Shown: positions 8,671 to 17,351 of the stretch, one piece after another
Layout of the letters: each line of letters starts with the position of its first letter
Numbering within the stretch: the first letter of the stretch is position 1
Assembly: GCF_011493005.1 (NCBI RefSeq)
Contig: NZ_CP049156.1
Span: 3,100,001-3,164,000, forward strand
Direction: 5' to 3'
Source: Caballeronia sp. SBC1
GTDB taxonomy: Bacteria; Pseudomonadota; Gammaproteobacteria; Burkholderiales; Burkholderiaceae
Length of the DNA stretch: 64,000 bases
Made by a program: the position numbers and the translations under genes
Notes under the pieces: generated by a model
The model's database searches: none
Told to the model about the DNA's origin: nothing
What the model saw: only the letters and a program-made list of their open reading frames with translations

Positions 8671-9100
8671 AGCCGAGGCCCTCACGAGCGGATTCGCGCG
8701 GGCGCCCGGCGTCTTTATTGAGCCGCTGAGTTTCTGGGGCGGGTACGACGCTGAGACGGGGACCATTGTCGATCAATCGCATCCGGCCTTCGGCCAGCGC
8801 CTTGCCGGTGTGATCCTGCTAATGCCGAGAGCAAAGGGGTCGAGCTCCAGCAGCAGCGTGCTTGCCGAAGCCATACGCAACAAAACCGGACCCGCGGGCA
8901 TTGTGTTATGCGAGCGGGACCTGATCATTGCCATTGGCGTGATCGTCGCGAACGAACTCTATGCATCACAGGTCCCGCTCGTGCTCGTGAGCAACGAGGA
9001 ATTCGAACAGCTATGCAAAGCCGGCGGCGTCATCCAGATAGACGCGCGATCAGGCAAAGAAGCAGCGCGGGTAACGATCGAGAGTTCTCCTGTGCTTTAG
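8648..9100 (+). CDS. Aconitase X small subunit (swivel domain, DUF126)
   Basis: The 150-aa protein supplies the swivel domain that completes the aconitase X active site. The sequence shows the expected AEALTSGFARAPGVFIEPLSFWGG start, the DQSHPAFGQRLAGVILLMP block and the PRAKGSSSSSSVLAEAIRN loop, whose serine-rich segment is conserved in DUF126 proteins and contacts substrate in related enzymes. It overlaps the large-subunit gene by 23 bases. Its TAG stop (9098-9100) directly touches the stop codon of the convergent glycosyltransferase gene, with no room for a terminator between them. Confidence 0.87.
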   Translation: MNPQASFKAEALTSGFARAPGVFIEPLSFWGGYDAETGTIVDQSHPAFGQRLAGVILLMPRAKGSSSSSSVLAEAIRNKTGPAGIVLCERDLIIAIGVIVANELYASQVPLVLVSNEEFEQLCKAGGVIQIDARSGKEAARVTIESSPVL

Positions 9101-11611
9101 CTAGCTTCGTTTCAATCGCGACTTCCCGGCGACATCGGAGAGAATCTTTTGAACGCTCTCCACATACCTTTCGGTACCGAAGCGGTTGATCGCATTCGCA
9201 TAACCCTGCTCGACCAGCCGGTTGCGCAAACCGGCATCGGACGATAGCTCGCCCAGCGCGCCCGCGAGCGCGTGGACGTCGCCGGGCGTACAGAGAATGC
9301 CGTTCTCGCGATCTTCCACGATGTCCGTCACACCGCCCGCCCGCGCCGCCACGATCGGCCGCTTCGCCAGCATGCCTTCAATAATCACGCGGCCGAACGG
9401 CTCCGGGCTGATGGACGTGTGCGCGACAACATCGACCGCTTTCATGCATGCCGCAATATCGTTCTGGAAGCCCAGAAAATGCACGCGGTCAGCCAGACCA
9501 TGTTCAAGCACGTAGGCACGCAATTCCGCCTCGTAGGCGTCCTCGCCGAAAAGCGCTGCCCCTACCAGCACGGCATGCATCTCGGGCGCCTCCAGCAGCG
9601 CCTCGAGCAGGATGTGCTGCCCCTTCCAGCGCGCGAGCCGGCTGAACGAGCCCACGAGGAACGCATCCTGCGGCAAGCCGAAGCGCGCCCGCAACTCGTG
9701 CTGAGCGACAGATTCCAGCTCGGTGAACGGCTCGGCTGAAATACCGTTGAACACCACGTCCAGCCGTTCCTCTTTCATGCGCGTCAACGCGGTGAGCGCA
9801 ACGGCGGATGCCGTCGAGTTCGCGATCACGCGATCCAGCATGAGCTTCGTGCACCACTTGATGATGGTGAGCTGGGTCTTGCCGAAATGCTCCGGGCTGA
9901 CGATGTCGCGCAGATGCCACACCACCGGTCGCCGCGAGATCAGCCCGGCGATAGCGCCGACCACCATCGCGCGTTGCGTGTTCACGTAGATCACATCGGA
10001 GTTGCGCGACTTTTCCAGCGTGCCGCGCACGAGGCTCATGACGCCGCCGATCATGCCCGCGCCCGGCCGCTTCATCCCGCCGTCCTTGCTCAAGCCGCCG
10101 AGCCCGGCGCCGTCGAGCACATCAACTTTGATCCCCACCGCTTCGAGCGCGATGCGAAACGGGCCGTCATCGAATAACACGGTCTCATTGGTGCCGCGCA
10201 TGTTCTTCATGACTTCAAGCAACGAGAGTTCCGCGCCGCCCAGCACACCGCTTTGATCGACGGCGAGAACGCGCATTGCGTCGGCCTCTTCGTGATCCTG
10301 GTCCTGCTGCGAAGCCGCGGCCTTAGCCACCGCCTCGACGGCCGGCACCGGCGGCATGGCAGGTGGCGCGAGCATAAAGTTAGGCGCAACGCTTTGCACA
10401 TAAGCGCGAAGACCATCGCGGAAATGCTTGTGCGAAAAACGCTCGGCATTCGCGCGGCAATCCGCTGGATTGATCTTCACCGCGCCGAGTTCGAAACCTT
10501 CCACTGCGTCGATGATCGCGGCGGTCGTCTGTTCATCGAAGAAGAGGCCCGTCGGGCGCGCGTGCGAACTATCCAGCACGGTCTCCAGCGCGCCGCCCTT
10601 GCCGTACGCGATCACTGGCGTTCCGCACGCTTGCGCCTCGACCACCGAGATGCCGAAGTCCTCTTCGGCCGCAAACACGAACGCCTTCGCGCGCCGCATC
10701 TTGTCCTGCAAAACGGAGAACGGCTGATAGCCCATGATCTCGACGTTCGGCGTGGCCTTGTCGCGGATCTTGCGCATGTCGGGGCCGTCGCCGATCACGA
10801 CCAGCTTGCGCTCCGGCATCTTCGCAAATGCTTCCACGATCAAATCGATCTTCTTGTACGGCACCATCCGCGACGCCGTCAGATAGAAGTTCTCTTTCAC
10901 CTCGCAAAGCTGAAACGCCTCGACATCGACGGGCGGAAAGATCACGTGCGAATCGCGGTGATAGACCTTGTTGATCCGTCGGGCGATGAACGCCGAATTC
11001 GCGATGAAATGGTCCACCGAATTCGACGTGCGAATGTCCCAGTTACGCATGTAATGCAGCACCATGCGCGCGAGCAGCGACTTCACGCCGGCCGTGAGAT
11101 TCGATTGCTTCAAGTACTGATGCTGCAGATCCCACGCATAGCGAATGGGCGAATGCACGTAGCTCACGTGAATCTGATCGGGACCGGTCAGCACGCCCTT
11201 GGCCACCGCATGGCTGCTTGAGATAACGAGGTCATAGCCGGACACATCGAGCTGTTCGATCGCAAGCGGCATAAGCGGTAGATACGAGCGGTAACGCTTT
11301 TTCGCCTGCGGCAGCTTCTGGATGAACGAGGTCGTGACCTTCTTGCCACGCATCCACGTCCGCTCTTCCATGAAGTCCACGACGCTGAAAAGATCAGCAT
11401 CGGGAAAGCACATGACGATCTGTTCGAGCACCTTCTCAGCGCCGGCGAAAGCGACGAGCCAGTCATGCACGATGGCGACCCGCGGCACCCGTTTCGCGAT
11501 TCTCGCGCGGTGCCGGGGCGGCGTGTCCTGCACGGCTGGCGGCAGCAGGCCGACGGGGTCGAGCGTCACTCGCACCGGGTCGATAACCGCTTCATCGAGA
11601 TCATGTCTCAT
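9101..11611 (-). CDS. bceR: Two-domain glycosyltransferase (two GT4 modules, BceR-like)
   Basis: The 836-aa protein contains two complete GT-B modules of family GT4. Module 1 (about residues 40-410) starts RVAIVHDWLVAFAGAEKVL and has the donor-site block AEEDFGISVVEAQACGTPVI. Module 2 (about 445-830) starts RVLAVDQSGVLGGAELSLLE and has SPEPFGRVIIEGMLAKRPIV. The linker near 420-440 is rich in Ala, Pro and Glu. Such a double enzyme could add two sugars in sequence to the lipid-linked repeat unit on the cytoplasmic face. The size, domain doubling and position directly after a Wzx flippase match bceR of the second cepacian cluster. The ATG at 11611 has GGAGAG just upstream. It follows the flippase gene with a 15-base gap, so the two are co-transcribed. 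Confidence 0.88.
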   Translation of the reverse strand: MRHDLDEAVIDPVRVTLDPVGLLPPAVQDTPPRHRARIAKRVPRVAIVHDWLVAFAGAEKVLEQIVMCFPDADLFSVVDFMEERTWMRGKKVTTSFIQKLPQAKKRYRSYLPLMPLAIEQLDVSGYDLVISSSHAVAKGVLTGPDQIHVSYVHSPIRYAWDLQHQYLKQSNLTAGVKSLLARMVLHYMRNWDIRTSNSVDHFIANSAFIARRINKVYHRDSHVIFPPVDVEAFQLCEVKENFYLTASRMVPYKKIDLIVEAFAKMPERKLVVIGDGPDMRKIRDKATPNVEIMGYQPFSVLQDKMRRAKAFVFAAEEDFGISVVEAQACGTPVIAYGKGGALETVLDSSHARPTGLFFDEQTTAAIIDAVEGFELGAVKINPADCRANAERFSHKHFRDGLRAYVQSVAPNFMLAPPAMPPVPAVEAVAKAAASQQDQDHEEADAMRVLAVDQSGVLGGAELSLLEVMKNMRGTNETVLFDDGPFRIALEAVGIKVDVLDGAGLGGLSKDGGMKRPGAGMIGGVMSLVRGTLEKSRNSDVIYVNTQRAMVVGAIAGLISRRPVVWHLRDIVSPEHFGKTQLTIIKWCTKLMLDRVIANSTASAVALTALTRMKEERLDVVFNGISAEPFTELESVAQHELRARFGLPQDAFLVGSFSRLARWKGQHILLEALLEAPEMHAVLVGAALFGEDAYEAELRAYVLEHGLADRVHFLGFQNDIAACMKAVDVVAHTSISPEPFGRVIIEGMLAKRPIVAARAGGVTDIVEDRENGILCTPGDVHALAGALGELSSDAGLRNRLVEQGYANAINRFGTERYVESVQKILSDVAGKSRLKRS

Positions 11612-11626
11612 GTGTCTCTCCTCACC

Positions 11627-13120
11627 TTAAACCGTAGATTTCACGCGCCGTTTGAGGCGCACATTCAATTCGTGGACGAAGCTGCGCGCCATGGAGCGCA
11701 ACGCGGGCCGCGTGAGAAGGGAGCAGCAAAAATTAAGGCCAGCGATGACAAACGCCGCGGCTATTGATTGCAGCGGGTACTCGATCGGATCGATGACAAA
11801 CGCCACGCCCAGGCCCGCGACGAGAAACGCGAGATGCATCAGCATGTCGGCGGCAATAGGCCGGGCGTGGATACGGGAAATCCACAGCAGCAGGCCATAG
11901 TCGGCGAGCGAACGCAGCACGACCACGCCGGCCGCGCCGATAGGACCGAAGTGCGCGATGCCGAACCACAGCGCCGTCACGAAGAACGGCAGTTGCACCA
12001 CGCCGATACGCGCCGCCGTGGCGGGATTGATCTGCGACTGGATCATGATGCGCGTGACGCTGGCTTGTCCGACGAGCCACACGCCGATGATCAGGATCCG
12101 GCCCACTGGCGCGCTGGCGATCGCGATTTCTTGCCCTACCCAAACATGCAGGAAGGGCGCGAGCACGAGCATGACGAAGAGCGCGATCGGGGTGAATACA
12201 CCGTTGAGGAATTCAAGTGACTGCTGGACCATGGCATCGGCGTGTTCGCGTTTAACGGCGGACAAGCGCGGGAACAAGGTGCGAACGAGTGAGTTCGGCA
12301 GCATGTTCAGGCGCGTGACGAGGTTCTGCGGGACGGTGTAGTACGTGACGAAACGCGCGCCAAGATTGGCTCCCAGGAGAATGCGGTCGAGGGAGTCCGT
12401 GATCATGCTGGAGATGGTCGCGACCAGCATCCAGCCGCCGAACTTGAACAAGCCGCCGGCTACGCCTAGCTGCGGCCATTCGATGCGTTTGATGTCGAGC
12501 ACCTTGAAGCTTGCTCGTGCGAGGAGTATGACGGCGAGGACGCGTGCGACGACGGCGGCGGCGAGTACGGTTTGCAGGTTCGGCGCAATTTTCCAGGCGG
12601 CGGCTAGCGGCAGCAACTGAAACAGGAAAGTGCCAATCGTTTGATTGGTGTTGTAGATACCGAAGCGTTCGACGCCGTTGATTGCACCGGCGCAGACCCA
12701 TGACACGTTGGCGATGGGGATGGCCAGGGCGAGCCACGGGAGCGCGTGGTAGACCTCGCGTTGCATGGCCGGGGAGGAGTGTGCGACGTAGGCGGTGTAG
12801 GCGAACGCGCCGAAGTAGATCAGGACGCCGCCGATGATGCCGGTACCGAGGTTGAGCCAGATGGCGCTCCAGAACACGCGTGAACGGGCTTCGGGGTCAT
12901 TGGCGGCGTGGGCCTTTGAAATCGCGTGTTGAGCGGCCATGCCCATGCCGAGATCGAGAATGCCGAAGTAGCCGATGAGGGTCCAGACGAGGCTGATCAC
13001 GCCGTAGCGTTCAACGCCGACGAGATGGATGTATGCGGGCACGGTGATCAACGAGACAAAGGTAGGCAATACCAGTCCCGAAAAGTTAATCGCCATGTTC
13101 TTCACCATCGATTTTTCCAT
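11627..13120 (-). CDS. bceQ: Polysaccharide repeat-unit flippase (Wzx family, BceQ-like)
   Basis: This is an integral membrane protein with about 12-14 hydrophobic segments and the Wzx/RfbX-type N-terminus (KNMAINFSGLVLPTFVSLIT, then VERYGVISLVWTLIGYFGIL). It would flip the undecaprenyl-pyrophosphate-linked repeat unit of cepacian to the periplasm for polymerisation. I chose the ATG at 13120 (MEKSMVKNM); a GTG at 13153 would add 11 residues. The chosen start gives about 497 aa, usual for the family. The bceR-like gene lies 15 bases downstream. A 1.1-kb gap with an inverted repeat lies on its 5' side, so the promoter for bceQ-bceR should be in or next to that repeat. Confidence 0.88.
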   Translation of the reverse strand: MEKSMVKNMAINFSGLVLPTFVSLITVPAYIHLVGVERYGVISLVWTLIGYFGILDLGMGMAAQHAISKAHAANDPEARSRVFWSAIWLNLGTGIIGGVLIYFGAFAYTAYVAHSSPAMQREVYHALPWLALAIPIANVSWVCAGAINGVERFGIYNTNQTIGTFLFQLLPLAAAWKIAPNLQTVLAAAVVARVLAVILLARASFKVLDIKRIEWPQLGVAGGLFKFGGWMLVATISSMITDSLDRILLGANLGARFVTYYTVPQNLVTRLNMLPNSLVRTLFPRLSAVKREHADAMVQQSLEFLNGVFTPIALFVMLVLAPFLHVWVGQEIAIASAPVGRILIIGVWLVGQASVTRIMIQSQINPATAARIGVVQLPFFVTALWFGIAHFGPIGAAGVVVLRSLADYGLLLWISRIHARPIAADMLMHLAFLVAGLGVAFVIDPIEYPLQSIAAAFVIAGLNFCCSLLTRPALRSMARSFVHELNVRLKRRVKSTV

Positions 13121-13254
13121 CGTTCGCACTCGTCCTTGGGGGTTCGTTCGCACTTGGGATTGTTTGGGGCTTCGTGGGTCTTGGGTCGATGCCGGGTTGC
13201 TGCTTTTAAGATTGGTGGTCCGTTCTAAGCCCCAGCTCTAGTGGCTCTGAGTCA

Positions 13255-14120
13255 TTGCCGGGTTGATGCTTTCGGTGTTAGTGGTCTGCCTGAGTCGGAT
13301 TTTCTCTTTATCACTATTAGCCACTGTGCGTGGCGGCACGTCATTTCTTGGTCCTTAGCGACAAAGAAACGAAGCAAAGAAAACGCTTTCAAACCACGCT
13401 ACCCTAAGTGTCCACAGCGTGCAGTTCCCATTCATAGGTGCCCCAAAAGCACGGTGCTCGCCAGAGCGGAGGATGTGTGAACCCCTCCTTCTCCGAACAC
13501 GGATACCCACACGCTTCGCCACCAGTGACTGAACCTGCACAAGGAGCACCCCGCGCTATCCGCGTAAAACAATCGACCAAATTTGTAAGCATAACGAACC
13601 ACGAAACCAACCCACGAAACAACAAAACTCCAACGATTCGTAACGCCGTCGCCAACAGAAATAAGCCTGTAAGCCTGCGACCAACTCACCAAAATCTAAG
13701 GCGGTAAATCCCCGTCAAGCTGCTACGGATCACGCTGTCATCTAAGAAAACGACCGCGCAGATCAGGCAGCTAGCCTACAAAAAAACTGCAGCCGTGAAT
13801 GCGCGTGAGGCCGGGCGGGTTCCTTGGCAACTGGTGCTTGCCCGAGAGCGTTGGGGGCGAAGCGTGTTCGTGTAAGGATTCGCGAGAAGGAGGGTTTCAC
13901 ACATCCGTGGCTCTGGCGAGCACCGTGCTTTTGGGGCACCCATGAATGGGAACTGCACGCTGTGGACACTTAGGGTAGCGTGGTTGAAAGCGCTTTCTTT
14001 GCTTCGTTTCTTTGTCGCTTTGGACAAAGAAATGACGTGCCGCCACGCACAGTGGCTAACAGTGATAAAGAAAACATCCAACTCACGCAGACCGCTAAGG
14101 TCGAAAGCAGCAACCCGGCA
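13255..14120. repeat. Long imperfect inverted repeat (about 265-bp arms) in a 1.1-kb non-coding gap
   Basis: The left arm (about 13255-13520) and the right arm (about 13857-14120) are reverse complements for most of their length. Both contain, in opposite orientation, blocks such as CCACTGTGCGTGGCGGCACG, GTCCACAGCGTGCAGTTCCC and CCCAAAAGCACGGTGCTCGC, with scattered mismatches and small indels. The spacer is about 335 bases. Outside the arms, degenerate copies of a motif like TGCCGGGTTGATGCT recur (about 13190, 14126-14220). I see no credible gene inside; the short frames are not protein-like. Two copies of a dispersed Burkholderiaceae intergenic repeat inserted head to head would explain it, which only a genome search can show. 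Confidence 0.8.
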
Positions 14121-14248
14121 TAGACCCGGACCGCTAACCCCGGAACCTGGCAACCCTGCATCAACCCACGACCACTAACCCTGGCATCCCGGCATCAACC
14201 CCAACCTCCCGACCCAGTCACCTCAAACCCCAAAGTGCGAACGAACAC

Positions 14249-16486
14249 CTACTCGTGCCACCTGTACATCATCACCTTCCCTCGCGCGTCTTCTTCAACA
14301 AACACCAGGTACTCACCATCCGACTGACGGCTCGCGCTAATGCCATTCGGCACATCCACCCACCCTGACGCACCACCCACCTCCGGACCCGGCTTGATCA
14401 CCCCAACCTCGCGGCCCGTATCCTTCTCATACACATGCACCGTCCCAACCGGTTCCACCGTGAACAAATACTTTCCCTCAACGGTCAAACCAATCGTCGT
14501 AGCCAACGGCTTGCTCTTCGTATCCCAAGGCAACTCAATCGAATACCGCTGCACCGGCACCTTCGACCAATGGTCGTACCGCACCAACCGTCGCCCCACT
14601 TCCTTCCAATACCCACGGTCAAACGGCTCGTCAGCCGTGTACCCAGTCAAATACATCGTGTCCGTATCCGCCTCATACACCGCTCTCTTCACCACGTTGA
14701 ACGGCGCAGGCATAGCGTAGTTCTGCGCGTTGGCATACGCATAAACCGGATTGCCCACTCGGTCCACACCACCGTATCGAAAACGATTGATCCCCCGCGT
14801 ATCACTCGTGTGCCAAATATCGCCCTTCGTATCAACCCACCACCCCCATCCACCAGGATTAGGTAGTAGTCCGTTGTTCACATCGAACTCATTCGCATCA
14901 AACCGGCCATTACCGTTAGTGTCGCGCCAGATCCAGTCGCCATGCGGCGGATGATTCGGAATGTTCTGCGCCCCACGCTCACGACCTGCAAAGTAACCCG
15001 AAGGAATCGCCAGCTCTCCATCACGCTTTGCATCGAACCGATAAATCTTCAGATGGTCCGAATACATGTCCGTCAAGTACAAGAACGTACGGCCATCAAT
15101 CTTGCGAGCAATCGGCTGCCCCGGCCAGTCATCCACGCTAAAGCTAGGATCCTCGGGATACTTGAACCGCCCCGACAGGAACCCCACGTACTTCCATTCC
15201 TGCCCCGCCGGTTTCGATAGATCCAGCTCGAAGCGCTTGTTGCCGGTGTAGACACTGTTCGGACGCGCCGGGTCCATCCACGCACCATCCACGAACAATA
15301 ATCCCTGCACTTGCCATAACTGCCGCCCATCAGGCGCATAACTCTCAAGCGTCGCGCCCAGTCCCGCACCGGTCGCGCCCTGCCGAACGCCAATCCCATT
15401 CGTCGATACATAAACGTTCCCGGCCGCATCCACACCCACGCCGGTCAGCCCATTGAACCGCTGCGGACCTGGACGGCCCGCGACACCCGAAAAAATGCCG
15501 CCACGCTCACCGAGTGCCGCCGACTCGCGGTACTTGTCCGCGCCGCCATCGCGCGTGAAGATCAGCACTTGCTGACGCGGTCCGTTGTCCGCAACCAGCA
15601 AACGCCCCTGAGCATCTATCGTCAAATCGACGGCATCCGAGCCCGCCGCCAGCGCGGGAGCATCGTCGATCGCCACGCCCGCCGCCGTGTAATGCGCGAG
15701 CTGCGCCCGGCCGCCCTGCGTATTAACCAGCGCCCACAACGTGCCGTCCTTCGCGAGCGCCAGACGCCCCGGCTGAGTTGCGTTCCATTTGTTCTTTTGC
15801 TGCATCGACTCGGCGTCGTACACCTCGATGCGGTTCATCGCGGTATTCGCCACATACAACAGCGCATCCGATGCCGCCAGTCCGCCCACGTCCTGCTTTA
15901 CGTCGTCCGTCTTCGGTGCGCCGCGCTTGTCTTCCGGCGCCTCGTTGATCATCAGGAAAGCGGCGGCGAGCTGCGCGTGCCCATCTTTATCGGCGGCAAG
16001 GTTCGCCTGGAACGCCACGCTGCGTTTCATGTCGCTAATGTCTCGGCGCGACACGCCAAACCACTGCTTTCCCTTGGGCGGCCACACACCCGCCTTCTGC
16101 AAATTGCCGCGCTCGTTGCCCACTCCGACCGCGACAAACGCATAGCGCCGGTTAAGCGCAATCGCATTGCCGCCGTAGTTGCCCCAGCCGTGCGTGCCAC
16201 CCGCCGTACCAAGCACCTTGCCGTCCTTGTAGACGCTCACTTCGGCACCGCTTTCGTCCCACGGCGCGTTGGTGTACACGCGGCCGTCGGGCGTAACGGC
16301 AATCGCGGTAATGTTGATCTGCGTCCACGTGCCATCACCGAAACCAAAGGTGTTGCCAATCCACGATGTACGCGCCTGGAGCACCGTAGGCGACGCCGGA
16401 TACGCGGAGGCCACCGCAGCCAGACCGAGCGCTCCCACAACCAGAAAACGTGATGCCAATAGCAAAATGCGCGGAAAACGATGCAA
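14249..16486 (-). CDS. Large secreted beta-propeller protein with an EF-hand-like loop
   Basis: The 745-aa protein has an N-terminal signal peptide (hydrophobic run LLLASRFLVVGALGLAAVAS, cleavage expected near AYPAS). The rest shows repeating strand motifs typical of NHL/SMP-30-like propellers (LLYVANTAMNRIEVYDAES, RLLVADNGPRQQVLIFTRDG, GVGVDAAGNVYVSTNGIGV). Around residue 515-525 DTNGNGRFDANEF matches a calcium-binding EF-hand loop. The predicted location is the periplasm or outside the cell. The start is a TTG at 16486, supported by GGAG eight bases upstream; no ATG is available before the signal peptide. It lies between the BceQ-like flippase and the BceM-like reductase, roughly where bceP stands in the second cepacian cluster. 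I do not know its reaction; binding, trimming or modifying the polysaccharide are all possible. Confidence 0.75.
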   Translation of the reverse strand: MHRFPRILLLASRFLVVGALGLAAVASAYPASPTVLQARTSWIGNTFGFGDGTWTQINITAIAVTPDGRVYTNAPWDESGAEVSVYKDGKVLGTAGGTHGWGNYGGNAIALNRRYAFVAVGVGNERGNLQKAGVWPPKGKQWFGVSRRDISDMKRSVAFQANLAADKDGHAQLAAAFLMINEAPEDKRGAPKTDDVKQDVGGLAASDALLYVANTAMNRIEVYDAESMQQKNKWNATQPGRLALAKDGTLWALVNTQGGRAQLAHYTAAGVAIDDAPALAAGSDAVDLTIDAQGRLLVADNGPRQQVLIFTRDGGADKYRESAALGERGGIFSGVAGRPGPQRFNGLTGVGVDAAGNVYVSTNGIGVRQGATGAGLGATLESYAPDGRQLWQVQGLLFVDGAWMDPARPNSVYTGNKRFELDLSKPAGQEWKYVGFLSGRFKYPEDPSFSVDDWPGQPIARKIDGRTFLYLTDMYSDHLKIYRFDAKRDGELAIPSGYFAGRERGAQNIPNHPPHGDWIWRDTNGNGRFDANEFDVNNGLLPNPGGWGWWVDTKGDIWHTSDTRGINRFRYGGVDRVGNPVYAYANAQNYAMPAPFNVVKRAVYEADTDTMYLTGYTADEPFDRGYWKEVGRRLVRYDHWSKVPVQRYSIELPWDTKSKPLATTIGLTVEGKYLFTVEPVGTVHVYEKDTGREVGVIKPGPEVGGASGWVDVPNGISASRQSDGEYLVFVEEDARGKVMMYRWHE

Positions 16487-17351
16487 GAGGTTTTCTCCGT
16501 CTGAGAGCGGCCCGCTCTGCTCCCATCGGCCGATGGTGCAGTGGAGGCGTTGCGGCCGTTACTCGGGTTAGCTAAGACTACCGTTCAAATATTGCAAAAA
16601 AATCTGAAATAAATAGAGAGGGCGGCGCTGAATCACCGGTGGTGAATGAACCACAAAATTCGATCAATTACGTTTTGAAACGACTTTTAAATGCCCCCCT
16701 CGCTGCGCGTCAGGAGCCGATAAGGCACCGCAAGCTTCGTCAGCACACCACGAGCGCTGCGATTGATTTTCACGCTGACTTATTTCATTCAAAAAATTGT
16801 TTCGAAAAGTAATAAATTCGGCGCCTTTCGGACCTCCCAGCGCATCCTCTTTGGGAATTACTTTTTAACATGTGGCCTTCGACTATTGATTATTTTCCGA
16901 TTTGTTCTTTCATAGAATAAGCAAAGCGTAATGTTCGACCGTCGGACCCGAGTCGCTCGAGCCAACGGATTACGCTTCGCCACGCCACGGCCCAAGGTTG
17001 GGACAAGAATTGCCGATGTCCGAAGGTCATGCGCTGGCGTTCGGCAATTAATTGGCGATACCTCACATCCAGCGCCGGTCACGCCAGGCGTTGCGCCCCC
17101 TTGAAGCAGGGGCTACGTGATAAAATCGAGTATTAAATTAATGCAGAAAACGGCGGGAAAGCACCGTAGCGCTGGGCGCAGAGCGGAATTGCACATTCTC
17201 ATGCGAAACGCCGTTTCGTCGTGGAATTCAACGCTGAGCGGCCGCATTGTCGGAAAACGGCAAGTAGCTGGCGTCACCGGACGAGGCATGCAGAATCATT
17301 CCCACCATGCCGCAACCCTTTGCGAAACAGCCGCCGCCTATATCAAGCGCA
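16487..17351. other. 865-bp divergent intergenic region
   Basis: This separates the leftward propeller gene from the rightward reductase gene. It is A/T-rich between 16580 and 16920. It contains the near-perfect palindrome TCACC-GGT-GGTGA at 16633-16645 and the sigma-54-like site listed separately. I see no convincing short gene in it. Confidence 0.5.
16999..17013 (+). promoter_or_regulatory. Candidate sigma-54 (-24/-12) promoter
   Basis: TGGGACAAGAATTGC fits the sigma-54 consensus TGGCACG-N4-TTGC in 9 of 11 defined positions and keeps the GG-N10-GC spacing. It points toward the reductase gene, 340 bases downstream. In B. cenocepacia, exopolysaccharide genes are known to depend on RpoN and the c-di-GMP effector BerB, which makes the match meaningful. 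A chance match cannot be excluded. Confidence 0.4.

Noticed and set aside
7402..8766. Long minus-strand frame (454 codons) opposite the aconitase X genes
   Set aside because: The plus-strand genes carry clear family motifs; this frame is an Arg/His-rich antisense shadow.
10253..11221. Plus-strand frame of 322 codons inside bceR
   Set aside because: It is antisense to a well-supported two-domain glycosyltransferase, with no start signal or motifs.
13222..14248. CRISPR array or rRNA/tRNA gene in the repeat-rich gap
   Set aside because: The repeats are two long inverted arms, not short regularly spaced units, and no tRNA-like fold is seen.
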